From contig UBXG01000002.1 of the NCBI GenBank assembly GCA_900469475.1, positions 408,760 through 472,759 on the forward strand: a stretch of 64,000 nt of DNA, given 5' to 3'. The position numbers and the translations under genes were made by a program. Under the pieces are notes generated by a model. That model did no database searches, was not told the DNA's origin, and saw only the letters and a list, made by a program, of their open reading frames with translations. Source of the DNA: Hyphomicrobiales bacterium (GTDB lineage Bacteria > Pseudomonadota > Alphaproteobacteria > Rhizobiales > Rhizobiaceae). Below are positions 8,548 to 18,678 of the stretch, piece by piece (positions within the stretch are counted from its first letter, which is position 1; every line of letters starts with the position of its first letter).

Positions 8548-9636
8548 TCAGATTCCAGGTCGCGAAAGCCGCGAGATCAGCTGCGCGGTATAATCGACCA
8601 TGGGCACGATGCGGGCGTAGTTCAGCCGCGTCGGGCCGATGACACCGACGGCGCCGACGATGCGGTCATCATCATCGCGATAGGGCGCAACGATCAGCGA
8701 AGAGCCCGACAGCGAGAAGAGCTTGTTTTCCGAGCCGATGAAGATGCGTACACCCGGTCCGCTTTCGGCGAGATTGAGGATCTCGATCAGGCTGTCCTTC
8801 TTCTCCAGATCGTCGAAAAGCAGGCGCAGACGATCCAGATCCTCCGCGCCGCCGATTTCGGCGAGTAGATTGGAATGACCTCGAACGATAAGCTGCGTCG
8901 GCTTGCCGTCGTCATCGCCGCCGGACCAGACGGCGATGCCGCGCTCGACCAGCTGATGGGAGAGGCTATCCAGCTCCTGGCGCACGCTTTCCTTGAGAGT
9001 TTGCAGCTGCCGCCGCAATTCCGGCATCGTCTGGCCGGTCATATGGGCGTTGAGGAAGTTGGCCGCTTCCGTCAGCTGCGACGATGTGGTGCCGGCCGGC
9101 AGCTCGATAATGCGGTTTTCCACCTGATCGTGCTCGCCGACGAGCACGGCGAGTGCCTTGGTCGGCTCCAGCCGGATGAATTCCACATGTTTGAGAACCG
9201 GATCGCTCTTGGAGGTGATGACGAGACCGGCGCCGCGCGAGATGCCCGACAGCACCCGGCTTGCCTCCGACATCATCGATTCCACCGGCTGGTCGCGATT
9301 GCTGCCGCGCACCTGCCGGTCGATATTGGCGCGGTCCTCGGCCGAGAGATCGCCGACCTGCATGAAAGCATCGACGAAGAAGCGCAGGCCCACCTGGGTC
9401 GGCAAGCGCCCGGCGCTCACATGCGGCGAATAGATGAGCCCCAGCTCTTCCAGATCGCTCATGACATTGCGCACGGAAGCCGGCGACAGCGACATGGGCA
9501 AGAGGCGCGAGAGATTGCGCGAGCCCAATGGCTCGCCGTTCTCAAGATAGCCTTCGACGATGCGACGGAAGATTTCCTTGGAGCGTTCGTCCAGTGCAGC
9601 AATGACATCCGAGACCGACGATGTCGTGAATACCAT
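8548..9636 (-). CDS. hrcA: Heat-inducible transcription repressor HrcA
   Basis: A 362-residue repressor that binds CIRCE operators upstream of groESL in rhizobia. The winged-helix N-terminus includes [20 protein letters not shown] and [27 protein letters not shown]. The GAF-like middle and the C-terminal [20 protein letters not shown] are typical. I chose the ATG at 9636. An in-frame TTG at 9672 adds 12 residues. No CIRCE inverted repeat was seen near it, so its targets lie elsewhere. It is divergent from rph. Confidence 0.95.
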   Translation of the reverse strand: MVFTTSSVSDVIAALDERSKEIFRRIVEGYLENGEPLGSRNLSRLLPMSLSPASVRNVMSDLEELGLIYSPHVSAGRLPTQVGLRFFVDAFMQVGDLSAEDRANIDRQVRGSNRDQPVESMMSEASRVLSGISRGAGLVITSKSDPVLKHVEFIRLEPTKALAVLVGEHDQVENRIIELPAGTTSSQLTEAANFLNAHMTGQTMPELRRQLQTLKESVRQELDSLSHQLVERGIAVWSGGDDDGKPTQLIVRGHSNLLAEIGGAEDLDRLRLLFDDLEKKDSLIEILNLAESGPGVRIFIGSENKLFSLSGSSLIVAPYRDDDDRIVGAVGVIGPTRLNYARIVPMVDYTAQLISRLSRPGI

Positions 9637-9808
9637 TTCGCTGTCAGATCCATTCCGTTGAGCCTTGGGCAAAATATAATCATTCAGTTAGCAATGGCAA
9701 AAGGTAAAAATGCCGCCATGGCTGCCGAGCGGCTTTGCAGCCTGCTTTTCCTTTGCAAAAGCCGCCTGTGGGTCGTAGAAGCGGTCAACAAACTTTCAGG
9801 AGAGTGGA

Positions 9809-10525
9809 ATGCGGCCTTCAGGCAGAAAAACCGACCAGATGCGCAAGGTGTCGTTCGAGCGCAATTTTTCCAAGCATGCGGAAGGCTCCTGCCTGGTGAA
9901 ATTCGGCGATACGCATGTGCTCTGCACGGCAAGCCTGGAGGACAAGACGCCGCCATGGCTGCGCAACAGCGGAAAGGGCTGGGTCACGGCCGAATACGGC
10001 ATGCTGCCGCGCGCAACCGGCGAGCGCATGAAGCGCGAAGCTGCCGCCGGCAAGCAGGGTGGCCGTACGCAGGAAATCCAGCGCCTCATCGGCCGATCGC
10101 TGCGCGCCGTCGTCGATCTCAAGGAACTCGGCGAGCGCCAGATCACCGTCGATTGTGACGTCATCCAGGCCGATGGCGGCACGCGCACGGCCTCGATCAC
10201 CGGTGGCTGGATCGCGCTTTACGACTGCCTGAAGTGGATGGAAAGCCGCAACATGGTGAAGGTCGAGCGCGTGCTGAAGGATCACATCGCCGCCATCTCC
10301 TGCGGCATCTTCGCCGATCAGCCTGTCATCGATCTCGACTATCTTGAGGATTCCTCGGCCGAGACCGACGCCAATTTCGTCATGACGGGCAAGGGCGGCA
10401 TCGTCGAGATCCAGGGAACGGCTGAGGGTGCCCCCTTCAGCGAAGAGGAATTCGCCACGCTGATGCATCTGGCCAAGAACGGCATTGCCGAACTGGTGGA
10501 GCTGCAGAAGCAGGCTATCGCCTGA
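9809..10525 (+). CDS. rph: Ribonuclease PH
   Basis: A 238-residue phosphorolytic 3'-5' exonuclease that trims tRNA precursors. Family motifs are [38 protein letters not shown] and [17 protein letters not shown]. The intact C-terminus ([19 protein letters not shown]) shows this is not the truncated form found in some E. coli strains. It begins a four-gene run rph-VOC-rdgB-hemW with very short gaps. A GGAG site precedes the ATG. Confidence 0.97.
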   Translation: MRPSGRKTDQMRKVSFERNFSKHAEGSCLVKFGDTHVLCTASLEDKTPPWLRNSGKGWVTAEYGMLPRATGERMKREAAAGKQGGRTQEIQRLIGRSLRAVVDLKELGERQITVDCDVIQADGGTRTASITGGWIALYDCLKWMESRNMVKVERVLKDHIAAISCGIFADQPVIDLDYLEDSSAETDANFVMTGKGGIVEIQGTAEGAPFSEEEFATLMHLAKNGIAELVELQKQAIA

Positions 10526-10536
10526 GGATATTTTGA

Positions 10537-10953
10537 ATGGCTGACCCGGCCCTCGGAGGCGTCCTTGAAACCGCGCTTTATGCGGACGATCTCGATGCAG
10601 CCGAGGCCTTTTATGGCGGCATACTCGGATTGCAGAAGATCTCGCGCGGCGGCAACCGTCACGTCTTCTATCGCTGCGGGCCGGGCGTGCTCCTGATCTT
10701 CAACAGCGAGGAAACGGTCAAGCCGCATGAGCCGGGTGCCTTGCCCGTACCGCCGCACGGCACGAAGGGGCAGGGTCATGTCTGCTTCCGCGTCGATGGC
10801 AACGAGATCGGCGCCATGGCCGAGAGGCTGAAGGCAGCCGGTGTCGATATCGAAGCCGATTTTCACTGGCCGAATGGCGGCCGTTCGATCTATTTCCGCG
10901 ATCCGGCCGGCAACAGCCTGGAATGCGCCGAACCCCGCATCTGGGGCCTATGA
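10537..10953 (+). CDS. VOC-family (glyoxalase/dioxygenase-fold) protein
   Basis: 138 residues with the paired beta-alpha-beta-beta-beta modules of the vicinal oxygen chelate superfamily: first strand [20 protein letters not shown], late motif [15 protein letters not shown]. The likely metal ligands His and Glu (GHVCFRV; NSLE) are present. The substrate cannot be told from sequence. It starts 11 bp after rph and overlaps rdgB by 4 bp, so it is translationally coupled to a nucleotide-sanitising enzyme. Confidence 0.8.
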   Translation: MADPALGGVLETALYADDLDAAEAFYGGILGLQKISRGGNRHVFYRCGPGVLLIFNSEETVKPHEPGALPVPPHGTKGQGHVCFRVDGNEIGAMAERLKAAGVDIEADFHWPNGGRSIYFRDPAGNSLECAEPRIWGL

Positions 10954-11609
10954 CAGGACAGCACATGCGCAAGCTCGACACCAAGACCATCGTCGTCGCC
11001 AGCCACAATGCCGGCAAGATCCAGGAAATCCGCGATCTGATCGGCCCGCTCGGCTTTGCCGCCAAGTCCGCCGCCGATCTGAACTTCATCGAACCGGACG
11101 AGACGGGCACGACTTTCGAGGAAAATGCGACGATCAAGGCGCTCGCCTCCGCCAACGCCTCCGGCTTGCCGGCACTCTCGGACGATTCCGGCCTTATGAT
11201 CGATGCGCTCGGCGGCGATCCCGGCGTCTACACCGCCAATTGGGCCGAAACGGCTGACGGCACGCGTGACTTCGCGATGGCCATGCGGAAGGTCGAAACC
11301 GCCCTGGAAAAGGCCGGCGCCATCGCGCTGGAGAGCCGCACCGCTCGCTTCGTCAGCGTGCTTTGCCTCGCCTGGCCGGACGGGCATACCGAGCTTTTCC
11401 GCGGCGAAGTCGAAGGCACGGTCGTCTGGCCACCACGCGGCAGCCAAGGCTTCGGCTACGATCCGGTCTTCCAGCCAAAGGGCTACGAGACCACATTCGG
11501 CGAAATGAGCGCCGAACAGAAGCATGGCTGGAAGCCCGGCGACGAGCAGGCGCTCTCGCATCGCGCCCGCGCCTTCAAGATCTTTGTCGAAACCTGCCTG
11601 GAGGCGTAA
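10950..11609 (+). CDS. rdgB: Non-canonical purine NTP pyrophosphatase (RdgB/HAM1)
   Basis: About 219 residues; hydrolyses ITP, dITP and XTP to monophosphates so that deaminated purines are not built into DNA. The substrate-binding motif is [13 protein letters not shown]. Family motifs [23 protein letters not shown] and [13 protein letters not shown] follow. The ATG at 10950 overlaps the upstream stop (ATGA); a second ATG at 10965 (MRKLDTKT) is also possible. It is followed 9 bp later by hemW, the usual neighbour. Confidence 0.95.
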   Translation: MTGQHMRKLDTKTIVVASHNAGKIQEIRDLIGPLGFAAKSAADLNFIEPDETGTTFEENATIKALASANASGLPALSDDSGLMIDALGGDPGVYTANWAETADGTRDFAMAMRKVETALEKAGAIALESRTARFVSVLCLAWPDGHTELFRGEVEGTVVWPPRGSQGFGYDPVFQPKGYETTFGEMSAEQKHGWKPGDEQALSHRARAFKIFVETCLEA

Positions 11610-11618
11610 GCTAACCCC

Positions 11619-12821
11619 GTGGAAGTCGTTGATACCGAGGATCTGATGCGCGGGGCGCAATTGCTGCCCGATACCGGCGAACCCGGTTTCGGCGTCTATG
11701 TGCATTGGCCTTTCTGCGCAGCCAAATGTCCCTATTGCGATTTCAACAGCCATGTCCGCCATCAGCCTGTCGATCAGGAGCGTTTCGCCGCCGCCTTTCT
11801 GAAGGAAATGGCGACGATGCGGACGATTAGCGGCCCGAAGACCGTGACCAGCGTCTTTCTCGGCGGCGGCACACCGTCGCTGATGAAACCGGAAACGGTG
11901 GGCGCGATCCTCGATGGCATTGCCGGGACCTGGCATGTGCCTGACGGCATCGAGATCACCATGGAGGCCAATCCGTCGAGCGTCGAGGCAGAGCGCTTTC
12001 GAGGCTACCGCGCCGCCGGGGTCAATCGCGTATCGATGGGCGTGCAGGCGCTCAACGACCGCGACCTGAAATTCCTCGGCCGACTGCACAATGTCGAGGA
12101 TGCGCTGAAGGCAATCAGACTGGCGCGCGAGATTTTTCCGCGCATGTCCTTCGACCTTATCTATGCTCGCCCGAACCAGACCGTCGAGGAATGGGAACGC
12201 GAGCTGCAAGAGGCGATCTCCTATGCGGTCGATCATCTCTCGCTCTATCAGCTGACGATCGAGGAAGGCACGCCGTTCTATGGCCTGCACAAGGTCGGCA
12301 AGCTGATCGTGCCCGATGGCGATCAATCGGCGCTGCTCTATGAGGCGACGCAGGAGATTACCGAGCGCGAGGGCATGCCGGCCTATGAGGTTTCCAATCA
12401 CGCGCGTCCCGGCGCCGAAAGCCGGCACAATCTCACCTATTGGCGCTATGGCGACTATGCGGGGATCGGCCCCGGCGCCCATGGCCGCCTGACGCGTGGC
12501 CCGCAGAAGCTGGCGACGGCGACCGAGCGTAAGCCGGAGAGCTGGCTCGAGATGGTCGAGCGCGACGGCCACGGCATGTTTGACCAGGAAATGCTGGGTT
12601 TCGACGAACAGGCCGACGAATTGCTGCTGATGGGCCTGCGGCTGCGGGAGGGCGTCGATCTCGCTCGCTGGCAGCAGCTGTCCGGGCGCGATCCCGATCC
12701 GCAGCGCGAGGCGTTTTTACTGGAACACGGTTTCATAGAGCGGATCGGCAATTCCCGCCTGCGCTGCACGCCGGCGGGGATGCTGGTTCTCGACTCGGTC
12801 GTCGCCGATCTCGCCTGTTAA
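11619..12821 (+). CDS. hemW: Radical SAM family heme chaperone HemW
   Basis: A 400-residue radical SAM protein related to oxygen-independent coproporphyrinogen III oxidase. HemW binds heme and delivers it to respiratory enzymes. The cluster motif is CAAKCPYC (Cys33, 37, 40). The HNLTYW motif near residue 270 is the HemW mark that separates it from true HemN. The preferred start is the GTG at 11619; an ATG at 11646 would shorten it by nine residues. It ends the rph operon. Confidence 0.92.
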   Translation: MEVVDTEDLMRGAQLLPDTGEPGFGVYVHWPFCAAKCPYCDFNSHVRHQPVDQERFAAAFLKEMATMRTISGPKTVTSVFLGGGTPSLMKPETVGAILDGIAGTWHVPDGIEITMEANPSSVEAERFRGYRAAGVNRVSMGVQALNDRDLKFLGRLHNVEDALKAIRLAREIFPRMSFDLIYARPNQTVEEWERELQEAISYAVDHLSLYQLTIEEGTPFYGLHKVGKLIVPDGDQSALLYEATQEITEREGMPAYEVSNHARPGAESRHNLTYWRYGDYAGIGPGAHGRLTRGPQKLATATERKPESWLEMVERDGHGMFDQEMLGFDEQADELLLMGLRLREGVDLARWQQLSGRDPDPQREAFLLEHGFIERIGNSRLRCTPAGMLVLDSVVADLAC

Positions 12822-12825
12822 CACC

Positions 12826-12955
12826 TCCCCTTGAGGGGGATGTCGCCGCGAAGCGGCGGAGGGTGATCGCTGAAGGCACAATTGAGTCTTCAGTTCCAAA
12901 CAGGAGCCCCCCGGCGCTTACGTGCCGACCCTCCCCCTCGAGGAGAGGGTGAATA
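12826..12955. repeat. Intergenic mosaic repeat with several small hairpins
   Basis: Short inverted repeats are packed after hemW: CCCCTTGAGGGG (about 12829), CGCCGCGAAGCGGCG (about 12844), and CCCTCCCCCTCGAGGAGAGGG (about 12931). The layout resembles rhizobial intergenic mosaic elements. Its right part lies inside the 3' end of the DMT gene on the minus strand, so the element supplies that protein's last residues. Confidence 0.5.
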
Positions 12956-13841
12956 GCCTTCCATCGATTGCCGCCAGACCCACCGCGATCAGCGCCATGC
13001 CGATAAAATGCTTCGACTGCAGGCTCTCGCCGAGAATGAGCGCGCCAAGCAGGATGGCGCTGACGGGAATGAGGAAGGTGACCAGCATCAGGTTGGTGGC
13101 GCCGGCCGTTGCCAGAATGCGGAAGAACAGCACATAGGCGATGGCGGTCGACAGGATTGCCAGGCCGGCGAGCGCCAGCCAGGTCTCGGTGGACGGTATT
13201 GCCAGCGTCCATGGACGATCGACGAAGAGCGCGATTGGCAGAAGCATTATCGCCGATCCAGTCACCTGGCCGGCGGCGGGAATGATCGGCGCCAGCCCCA
13301 TGCGGCGGAAACGGCGGCCGAATATGCCGGCCAGCGAGTAGCTGAAGGCGGCACCCAGCACGGCAAGCTGCGCCAGCACGTTAGAGCCGAGGCTTGCAAG
13401 CACCGAAGGGCCGATCATCAGGGCGACGCCGGCAAAGCCGACGATGACGCCGATCAGGCGATTGCCGGTCATCTTCTCATCCTCGGTCAGGAAATGGGCG
13501 ACGACGACGACAAAGAGCGGCGTGGTGGCATTGAGGATGGATGCGAGGCCGCTGGCGATATGGGTCTGCCCCCATACGATCAGCAGGAAGGGAATGACAT
13601 TGTTGAGGAAGCCCATGCCGAAGAAGGCGAGCCAGGTCTGGCGGTCTTTCGGCATGGCATGGCCGGTGGCGCGTACGATGACATGCAAGGCAATGGCGGC
13701 GAGCGCGACGCGTGCGGTGACGATGGTGAAGGGCGGCAGTTCGCGCACCAGAATGCCGTTGAAGAGGAAGGAGCCGCCCCACAGGATGGATAGCCCCACC
13801 AGCATGCTCCATTCGACCGCGCCCATGGATTTCTGTAGCAT
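12918..13841 (-). CDS. DMT-superfamily (EamA) permease
   Basis: A 307-residue ten-helix transporter with two EamA repeats: first GLSILWGGSFLFNGILVREL, second VLGAAFSYSLAGIFGRRF and LILGESLQSKHFIGMALI. The family exports metabolites such as amino acids or purines, but the substrate is not predictable here. It is divergent from a LysR gene 155 bp away, a common regulator/exporter pairing. The last residues (about TLSSRGRVGT) fall within the mosaic repeat and are probably not conserved. Confidence 0.85.
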   Translation of the reverse strand: MLQKSMGAVEWSMLVGLSILWGGSFLFNGILVRELPPFTIVTARVALAAIALHVIVRATGHAMPKDRQTWLAFFGMGFLNNVIPFLLIVWGQTHIASGLASILNATTPLFVVVVAHFLTEDEKMTGNRLIGVIVGFAGVALMIGPSVLASLGSNVLAQLAVLGAAFSYSLAGIFGRRFRRMGLAPIIPAAGQVTGSAIMLLPIALFVDRPWTLAIPSTETWLALAGLAILSTAIAYVLFFRILATAGATNLMLVTFLIPVSAILLGALILGESLQSKHFIGMALIAVGLAAIDGRLFTLSSRGRVGT

Positions 13842-13996
13842 GAGACTATCTCCAGCATCAGCTGATTGAGTTTTGCTTATCAGTAGCCAATCGTGACATC
13901 ATTGCCAACCACCGCTATTGCTGTAATAATCTCGCTATATAGGGGCTCTGACAAGCGAGTCTTTTTCAAATCATGATTTAGCTGAGCTCAATCATC

Positions 13997-14893
13997 ATGG
14001 ATCAACTGCCATCCCTTTCGGCGCTGCGCGCCTTTGAAGCCTCCGCCCGGCATCTCAGTATGACACTGGCGGCAAATGAGCTGCATGTGACGCCGGGCGC
14101 CATCAGCCTGCAGATCCGCGACCTCGAAAGCACCCTCGGCGTGCGGCTTTTCGAGCGGCGAACCCGGAGCCTGGCGCTGACGAGTGAAGGTGCCGAATAT
14201 TTTGCGACGATGCGAACGGCATTCCGCCTCATCCGCGAGGCGACAGCGGCTCTCGCAATGCGCTCCAAGGATACGGTGCTGACCCTTACCTGCACAGCCG
14301 GCTTCGCTACGCACTGGCTGGTGCCGCGGCTGCGGCGCTTCGAGGAAGCCCATCCCGATATCGACCTGCGCATCAGCGCCTCCTATCGCATGATGGATTT
14401 CCAGCGGGATGGGATCGATCTTGCCATTCGCCACGGCCTCGGCGGCTATGAGGGATTGGCAAGCGAACGATTTCTCGATGACGAATATGTTCCGGTCTGT
14501 ACGCCGGAAACGGCGGCTGCACTCGGCCCCTCCCCTGCGGTTGACGATCTCGCCACCCTGACGTTGATCCATGATGTCTACCGGCGTGACTGGGAGCTCT
14601 GGCTCAAAGCCGTCGGGGCAACGCGGGTGGATGCCATGCATGGGCCAGTCTTTACCGATGGCATGGGCGCCTACCACGCCATGAAGGCTGGCCTTGGCAT
14701 CGCCTTGATGCGCCGCTCCTTCGTGGAGCAGGAACTGGCTGACGGCACGCTTGTTGCGCCATTCCCGACGGGATTTGCAAGCGCGCTTGCCTATCATCTT
14801 GTCTATCAGCCCGGTGCGCTGGAAAGGCCGGCGATAGCGACGCTGCGTGCCTGGCTATTTTCTGAGGTCTCACGCACGACGCCATCAGCATAG
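13997..14893 (+). CDS. LysR-family regulator, GcvA-like
   Basis: 298 residues. The N-terminal HTH resembles GcvA-type regulators (LPSLSALRAFEASARHLSMT, AANELHVTPGAISLQIRDLE, LGVRLFERRTRSLALT). The substrate-binding domain contains FATHWLVPRLRRFEEAHPDIDLRIS, also GcvA-like. It is divergent from the DMT permease and probably controls it. Its 3' end faces the dnaA 3' end across a terminator. Confidence 0.88.
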   Translation: MDQLPSLSALRAFEASARHLSMTLAANELHVTPGAISLQIRDLESTLGVRLFERRTRSLALTSEGAEYFATMRTAFRLIREATAALAMRSKDTVLTLTCTAGFATHWLVPRLRRFEEAHPDIDLRISASYRMMDFQRDGIDLAIRHGLGGYEGLASERFLDDEYVPVCTPETAAALGPSPAVDDLATLTLIHDVYRRDWELWLKAVGATRVDAMHGPVFTDGMGAYHAMKAGLGIALMRRSFVEQELADGTLVAPFPTGFASALAYHLVYQPGALERPAIATLRAWLFSEVSRTTPSA

Positions 14894-14925
14894 GCGTACC
14901 TCGTCCGCCTGATCGCCCAAAAGAA

Positions 14926-14949
14926 ACGGCCGGCGATGAAGCCGGCCGT
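14926..14949 (-). terminator. dnaA terminator
   Basis: ACGGCCGGC (14926-14934) and GCCGGCCGT (14941-14949) form a perfect 9-bp GC-rich stem with a 6-base loop. On the minus strand it is followed by TTCTTTT, a good intrinsic terminator 30 bp past the dnaA stop. Confidence 0.85.
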
Positions 14950-14978
14950 AGCTCGTATGGTGAACGCCGATTCCCGGC

Positions 14979-16529
14979 CTATTCGTTGATGAGGCGCTTC
15001 AGCAGCTCAATCTCGTGCGACAGCTTGCTATCGCCGGAAATCAGCTCCTCGATCTTGCGCACGGCATGCAGAACCGTGGTGTGATCGCGACCACCGAAGC
15101 GGCGGCCGATTTCCGGGAAGGAACGCGGCGTCAGCGTCTTCGACAGATACATGGCGATCTGGCGCGGCTTGACGATGACGCGCGTGCGGCGGTTCGAAAC
15201 CAGCTCCTGGCGCGACACGTTGTAGTGACGTGCGACGATACGCTGAATGTCCTCGATGCGGACGCGGCGCGGCTCGCCGGAGCCGACCAGATGCGCCAAT
15301 AGTTCGTCGACGCGCTCGACCGTCAGGTTCGGTTCGAAGGAGCGACGGAAGATAAGCTGGTTGAAGGCTCCTTCCAGTTCGCGGCCGCTGGCGGTCACGT
15401 TGCGCGCGACATGCGAGAGAAGCTCGGCCGGGATTTCCAGCGACGGATCGTCCTGGCGGGCAGCATCGAGACGGCGCTTGAGGATCTCAAGGCGCATTTC
15501 ATAGTCCGGCGCCTCGACTTCGATCGCCACACCGCCCTGCAGGCGCGAACGCACGCGCGGGTCGAGCGATTCCAGCTCCCAGGGAGCGCGGTCGGCGGCG
15601 ACGACGACCTGCTTGGCGCTGTCGAGCAGCATGTTCAAGAGGTGGCAGAACTCGTGCTGGATCATCTTGCCCTGCAGGAACTGCATGTCGTCGATGATGA
15701 GCAGATCGATATTGCGCAGCGAGTCCTTCAGCGTCAGTGCGTCATTGTCGCGGATCGCGGTTGCGAAGCGCCACATGAAATATTCCGCCGTCAGGTAGAC
15801 GACCCGCAGTCCGCGCGGGTTCTGAACCGCTGCATTGGCGATCGCCTGCAGCAGATGCGTCTTGCCGAGACCAACGGTCGCATGGACGAACAGCGGATTG
15901 AAACGCACGGCGCCGGAGCCAGCTTCGGCGATGGTCTTCGCAGCGGCCAAGCTGACACGGTTCGAGCTGCCTTCGACGAATGTATCGAAGGTAAAGCGGG
16001 AATCGAGCGGAGAGCCGAACAGCGGCGAACCCGCCATTGCCGGCCGCGCAGCCGCAGCCGCACTCACGGCCTGGGCAACAACCTGGCCGGCCGGCTGGGC
16101 GACGGCGCGACGGATCGGCGCGACAGCCGCTTGATCCGGCACCGCCGGCTGCTCATCGGTAGATGGCTTCGCGCCGTGCCGGGTTGCGGTGCGCACCAGA
16201 ATTTCGACCTTGAGGATCTCGGCATCCTCAGCCTGGAACAGGCTGGTGATGAGATCGAGATAGCGATTGTTGATCCAGGACTTCAGAAATGTCGTCGGGA
16301 CCGTGAGGCGAACGACGCTCTTCGATACCGAATGAAGCTTGAGCCGCGCAAACCAGCTGGCATAGACATCGGGTCCGACCTGAGCCTTCAAGCGCGCGCT
16401 GACGCGCTCGAACAAATTATTTCGCGCCACGTCGCCCTTTTCCCCCGCCGCTTCTAAGCAAACCGCACCGAACGCCTGCGCATTGTCCCCATTTTCCAAC
16501 GCACCCGTCGCCCTCGTATGTATCTGCAT
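14979..16529 (-). CDS. dnaA: Chromosomal replication initiator DnaA
   Basis: A 516-residue AAA+ initiator that melts oriC and loads DnaB. Domain I begins near [14 protein letters not shown] (residue 37), preceded by a 36-residue extension. An Ala/Pro-rich linker spans about 120-170. Walker A is VGLGKTH (about 219), Walker B is [10 protein letters not shown], and the DNA-binding signature is [15 protein letters not shown] near the C-terminus. The ATG at 16529 has GGAAGG upstream. The gene follows rpsT on the same strand across 872 bp that contain a GANTC cluster. Confidence 0.97.
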   Translation of the reverse strand: MQIHTRATGALENGDNAQAFGAVCLEAAGEKGDVARNNLFERVSARLKAQVGPDVYASWFARLKLHSVSKSVVRLTVPTTFLKSWINNRYLDLITSLFQAEDAEILKVEILVRTATRHGAKPSTDEQPAVPDQAAVAPIRRAVAQPAGQVVAQAVSAAAAARPAMAGSPLFGSPLDSRFTFDTFVEGSSNRVSLAAAKTIAEAGSGAVRFNPLFVHATVGLGKTHLLQAIANAAVQNPRGLRVVYLTAEYFMWRFATAIRDNDALTLKDSLRNIDLLIIDDMQFLQGKMIQHEFCHLLNMLLDSAKQVVVAADRAPWELESLDPRVRSRLQGGVAIEVEAPDYEMRLEILKRRLDAARQDDPSLEIPAELLSHVARNVTASGRELEGAFNQLIFRRSFEPNLTVERVDELLAHLVGSGEPRRVRIEDIQRIVARHYNVSRQELVSNRRTRVIVKPRQIAMYLSKTLTPRSFPEIGRRFGGRDHTTVLHAVRKIEELISGDSKLSHEIELLKRLINE

Positions 16530-17070
16530 ATAGTGCCGCCTTCCAAAGTCTCTTTATAGGGCGGGAGCACATCACTGCCGCCCCTGGTTCTTCGCCATGG
16601 CATAACGATCGCGCTCGTTGTCCCAAGCTGCGCCGCATACCGGTTCATCAGCCACGCCCGGCCAGCAGGCTTTACAGGAACACTGTGGCGAAAACCGCTC
16701 TTTAAAGCAGCATTCGCCTCGGCGTCTGTAACCGGAGCATCAATCGGCCCTCGTATTCCGATTGACCGCTCCAATGGCTGTCAATTTTTCTCCCCTCCCC
16801 GCAGCCGCGCCAATGATTTGGGCCGCAAAGGACAGACAAGCTTTCTCGTTCCGCAAGCGTCGCCGCTTCCGGTTCTTACTCGTCAACTGTTTGAAAAAAC
16901 GGAACTGAACCGCTCCGTCACAAGAGACAAAACCACCTCCACCGCCATACGTAACGGTGTTTGCCGAAGCCGTTTAAGGTGAAATCCGCGCCCCTTGTTG
17001 AAATCCATTTAGGCAGGATCGAGGGCAGATATCAACGATGAATTTTACACAAAATTAAGAGGCGGCCATT

Positions 17071-17343
17071 GACTCAGGAGGCCATTTTTGACTGTCACAA
17101 GCCCTTCAAAAAAGAATCGCTGTTGAATCAAAGAGATTCCTGTCGAACGCGATTCTCACAGCTTTCAAAAGAAAAAAAATAAAATATCCCTTGACTCAGT
17201 TGTGAGCCGGCAATGCGTCATGCAGATCACCCAGCGCTGAGATATCCTGCCGTAAGCCATTGTTTTAAAATGTATATTTCTGTCACGTCACTGACATGAT
17301 CGAGCAGTCAATTTTGGCAATGCGGCATTTTTTTGGCTGAATC
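17071..17343. promoter_or_regulatory. Cluster of seven GANTC (CcrM) sites upstream of dnaA
   Basis: GANTC occurs at 17071, 17114, 17125, 17135, 17151, 17193 and 17339, four of them within 42 bp. In alphaproteobacteria this is the recognition site of the cell-cycle methyltransferase CcrM. None was seen in the 540 bp next to the dnaA start. A role in methylation-sensitive dnaA transcription is inferred. Confidence 0.5.
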
Positions 17344-17348
17344 CAAAA

Positions 17349-17370
17349 AGCCCGGCGCGAGGGCCGGGCT
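17349..17370 (-). terminator. rpsT terminator
   Basis: AGCCCGGC (17349-17356) and GCCGGGCT (17363-17370) form an 8-bp stem with a 6-base loop. On the minus strand it is followed by TTTTTGG. It lies 32 bp past the rpsT stop and separates rpsT from dnaA. Confidence 0.88.
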
Positions 17371-17401
17371 TAATACTAACGATAGACTCGTTAACGAAAG
17401 A

Positions 17402-17677
17402 TTATGCAGTCGGGGCCGAAAGGGCCTTCACACGCTTGGCAAGACGCGAAACCTTGCGGGAAGCGGTGTTGGCGTGAAGCACGCCCTTCTTTGCCGCGCG
17501 AGCCAGTTCCGGCTGAGCAGCAATGAAAGCTGTCTTTGCGCGATCCGCATCACCCGATGCGATGGCTTCTTCGACCTGGCGAACGAACGTGCGAACGCGC
17601 GAGCGACGAGCCTTGTTGACATCGGTGCGGCGGGCGATCTTACGGGTCGCTTTTTTCGCCGAGGTAGTATTGGCCAT
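17402..17677 (-). CDS. rpsT: 30S ribosomal protein S20
   Basis: A 91-residue, very basic primary 16S rRNA-binding protein. The start [14 protein letters not shown] and the later [17 protein letters not shown] are diagnostic. The open frame extends further upstream, but the ATG at 17677 gives the family N-terminus. It is slightly longer at the C-terminus (LSAPTA) than many rhizobial S20 proteins. It follows echA by 193 bp and has its own terminator. Confidence 0.96.
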   Translation of the reverse strand: MANTTSAKKATRKIARRTDVNKARRSRVRTFVRQVEEAIASGDADRAKTAFIAAQPELARAAKKGVLHANTASRKVSRLAKRVKALSAPTA

Positions 17678-17870
17678 GTATGCCTCTCTTAGAATTCGAA
17701 CAAAACTCCATCGTTGCGGCGTAGGCCCCATGGCCACTTCATCCAGCAATGCGGGAGCAATTGCGGAAAACCAGAGCGGCTTTCCAAACTGTGGCGGGCA
17801 TATAACCGGAATGAGCCGCGGCGTCAACGCGGATTCTCGCCAAACCCGCGTAATTCCGGAATCTTGGTCC

Positions 17871-18644
17871 CTACCGGTTCTTGAAGGCTGGCTTGCGCTT
17901 CGCGACGAAGGCGGCCATGCCCTCCTTCTGATCCTCTGTGGCGAACAGGCTATGGAACAGGCGGCGTTCGAAGCGTAGTCCCTCCTCGAGCGTGGTTTCG
18001 AAGGCACGGTTGACCGCCTCCTTAGCCATCATCACGGCGGGACCGGAATAAGAAGCGATCTTGGCGGCGGCGGCCAGCGCCTCGTCGAGCAGCTTGTCTG
18101 CCGGTACGACGCGCGCCACAAGGCCGGAACGCTCCGCCTCTGCCGCATCCATCATCCGGCCCGTCAATATGAGGTCCATCGCCTTGGCCTTGCCGACCGC
18201 ACGCGTGAGACGCTGCGAGCCGCCCATGCCAGGGATGACGCCGAGCGTGATTTCCGGCTGGCCGAATTTGGCGGTTTCCGAGGCGATGATGAAATCGCAC
18301 ATCATCGCCACTTCGCAGCCACCGCCGAGCGCAAAGCCGCTGACCGCCGCGATGACAGGCTTGCGGGCATTGGCAATCTCGGCCCAGCCGCTGAAAAAGT
18401 CATTCTTATAAGCGTCGACGAAATCGAGCGATTGCATTTCCTTGATGTCGGCGCCGGCAGCAAAGGCCTTTTCCGAACCGGTGAGCACGATCGCACCGAT
18501 GGCATCGTCAAGATGAAGAGCGGCATAGGCTTGCTTCAGCTCGGAGAGGACCGTTGAGTTCAGCGCGTTCAGCGCCTGCGGCCGATTGATCCGGACGAGG
18601 CCGACAGCCCCATGTGTTTCGACAATGAGGGTTTCGTAAGCCAC
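17871..18644 (-). CDS. Enoyl-CoA hydratase/isomerase
   Basis: 257 residues of the crotonase superfamily, hydrating trans-2-enoyl-CoA in fatty acid beta-oxidation. The CoA-binding segment [12 protein letters not shown] and the oxyanion-hole/catalytic region [28 protein letters not shown] are intact, with the Glu residues expected for hydratase activity (GGGCE and QPEI). The rhizobial homologue between mutM and rpsT is often named fadB1 or echA. It starts 34 bp after mutM, so the two are probably cotranscribed. Confidence 0.92.
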   Translation of the reverse strand: MAYETLIVETHGAVGLVRINRPQALNALNSTVLSELKQAYAALHLDDAIGAIVLTGSEKAFAAGADIKEMQSLDFVDAYKNDFFSGWAEIANARKPVIAAVSGFALGGGCEVAMMCDFIIASETAKFGQPEITLGVIPGMGGSQRLTRAVGKAKAMDLILTGRMMDAAEAERSGLVARVVPADKLLDEALAAAAKIASYSGPAVMMAKEAVNRAFETTLEEGLRFERRLFHSLFATEDQKEGMAAFVAKRKPAFKNR

Positions 18645-18678
18645 TTCTCTCTCCCTTTTATCAGCTTTGGCCCGTCAA

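Larger units (their letters stand above)
16530..17401. other. Long intergenic region between rpsT and dnaA
   Basis: 872 bp with no convincing gene. It holds the rpsT terminator (17349-17370), an AT-rich stretch at about 17030-17200 with A-runs, and seven GANTC sites between 17071 and 17343. It should include the dnaA promoter(s) and a long dnaA leader. A weak DnaA-box-like sequence (TTTTACACA, about 17043) has two mismatches to TTATCCACA. Confidence 0.6.

Noticed and set aside
9637..9808. CIRCE operator beside hrcA
   Set aside because: No TTAGCACTC-N9-GAGTGCTAA inverted repeat, or close variant, was found here or upstream of grpE.
12822..12960. Insertion sequence end
   Set aside because: Only short hairpins are present, with no transposase remnant or target-site duplication.
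16530..17401. oriC next to dnaA
   Set aside because: The region is AT-rich, but I found no cluster of TTATCCACA-type DnaA boxes. In rhizobia the chromosomal origin is usually near hemE, not dnaA. Only one poor match (about 17043) was seen.
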